In this document: positions 63,452-64,000 of the stretch, piece after piece
Position numbering within the stretch: position 1 is the first letter of the stretch
Layout: the number at the start of each line of letters is the position of its first letter
Assembly: GCF_001406815.1 (NCBI RefSeq)
Contig: NZ_CVRR01000033.1
Coordinates: 62,001-126,000, forward strand
Length of the DNA stretch: 64,000 nt
From: Roseburia faecis
Lineage (GTDB): Bacteria > Bacillota > Clostridia > Lachnospirales > Lachnospiraceae
Reading direction: 5' to 3'
Program-made: the position numbers and the translations under genes
Notes under the pieces: generated by a model
Told to the model about the DNA's origin: nothing
The model's input: the letters and a program-made list of their open reading frames with translations, nothing else
Database searches by the model: none

Positions 63452-64000
63452 ATGAGATTTCCGGAATTTTTAAAAGAACATGGAACGATCGGATTTGTTG
63501 CGCCGTCATTCGGCTGTGCGACAGAACCTTATTATACAGCATTTGCACATGCAAGAGAACGGTTTGGGCAGATGGGATATCATACACAGATGGGGCCGAA
63601 TTGTCTGGTGGATAAGGGAATCGGGATCAGCAACGACCCGGCATTATGTGGCAAAGAACTGAATGAAAGCTATTGCGGAACCGAAAATGACGTCATTATT
63701 TCCTGCGGTGGCGGGGAGCTGATGTGTGAAGTTGTTCCGTATATTGATTTCGCAGGGATTGCGCAGGCGAAGCCAAAGTGGTATATGGGGTTTTCCGATA
63801 ATACCAATTTTACGTTCTTATCTGCAACGATTGCAGATACGGCCGCCATTTACGGACCGTGCGCAGCCGCGTTTGGAATGGAACCGTGGCATCCGGCCGT
63901 GCAGGACGCACTGGATCTGCTCTGCGGAAAGATTACCCGTGTGCATAATTATGATCTGTGGGAGAAAGAATCTGTCAAAGATGAAGAACATCCGCTGGCG
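63452..64000 (+). CDS. S66-family peptidase (LD-carboxypeptidase-like), truncated by the window end
   Basis: The first 183 codons are present; the gene runs off the window. Start behind AAGGAGAG. The N-terminus GTIGFVAPSFG, the GGG-type loop SCGGGELM and the nucleophile motif GFSDNTN (Ser115) match S66 peptidases, which include LdcA muropeptide L,D-carboxypeptidases and MccF microcin-self-immunity proteins. The rest of the catalytic triad (Glu, His) lies outside the window. Either role fits. Confidence 0.85.
   Translation, partial: MRFPEFLKEHGTIGFVAPSFGCATEPYYTAFAHARERFGQMGYHTQMGPNCLVDKGIGISNDPALCGKELNESYCGTENDVIISCGGGELMCEVVPYIDFAGIAQAKPKWYMGFSDNTNFTFLSATIADTAAIYGPCAAAFGMEPWHPAVQDALDLLCGKITRVHNYDLWEKESVKDEEHPLA

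Overview
The window reads like chromosome from a low-to-mid GC, strictly anaerobic Gram-positive of the Clostridia, most likely a gut Lachnospiraceae of the Roseburia/Agathobacter kind. This is an inference from gene content: [FeFe]-hydrogenase maturases HydE and HydF, AddAB instead of RecBCD, a clostridial-type ThiC, spore photoproduct lyase-like and DUF3793 proteins, a pyrophosphate-type phosphofructokinase, strong Shine-Dalgarno sites, several TTG starts and sigma-A-type promoters. There is no prophage, plasmid module or CRISPR array. The only clear mobile element is one group II intron.

Layout. 1-7 kb: a cut-off membrane protein, an L,D-transpeptidase, then a LacI regulator, hydE, hydF and a cytidylate-kinase-like gene, then lrgA/lrgB. 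7-17 kb: a tight string of addB, addA, maf, a small acidic protein, a PrsA-like foldase lipoprotein and a PAP2 phosphatase, closed by a two-way terminator shared with the converging htpG. 17-23 kb: htpG with a CIRCE operator, a thioesterase, a sce7726 protein, a cytosolic sugar-binding-fold/GGDEF protein and a DUF4422 protein. 23-33 kb: a LeuA enzyme carrying an AraC-type DNA-binding domain, an FAD dehydrogenase, an overlapping string of nucleosidase, radical-SAM lyase, short-chain dehydrogenase and SulP transporter, then a convergent MATE pump. 33-41 kb: NudC, a second MATE pump, DUF1538 with a double PII protein, and two further GGDEF proteins. 41-45 kb: TPP-riboswitch-controlled thiC, a LysR regulator. 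44-50 kb: an iron locus (DUF3793, flavodoxin, feoA, feoA, feoB, mini-Fur), followed by the group II intron. 50-64 kb: tcdA, an Ig-like surface protein, tRNA-Gly(CCC), a LuxR regulator, a rhodanese-TtcA fusion, a DtxR-type repressor diverging from a FeoB-associated protein, a heterodimeric ABC exporter, a second L,D-transpeptidase, phosphofructokinase, a PflX-like radical-SAM protein, a small unknown and a cut-off S66 peptidase.

How the parts work together. The best-supported regulatory story is iron. A 16-bp palindrome, GTTAG-N6-CTAAC, is present upstream of the DUF3793/flavodoxin pair and overlaps the -10 box of both the feoA promoter and the promoter of the FeoB-associated gene. The last of these diverges from a DtxR-family repressor gene, so one iron regulon is visible at three promoters. 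The most unusual single gene is leuA: a biosynthetic enzyme joined to an AraC-type DNA-binding module, with an inverted repeat over its own putative promoter. A rhodanese joined to a TtcA-type tRNA thiolase, two GGDEF proteins with LacI-type sensor folds but no secretion signal, a duplicated PII protein next to a duplicated DUF1538 membrane protein, and a nucleosidase translationally overlapping a radical-SAM lyase are further unusual architectures. All function calls rest on motif recognition by eye; no database search was run.
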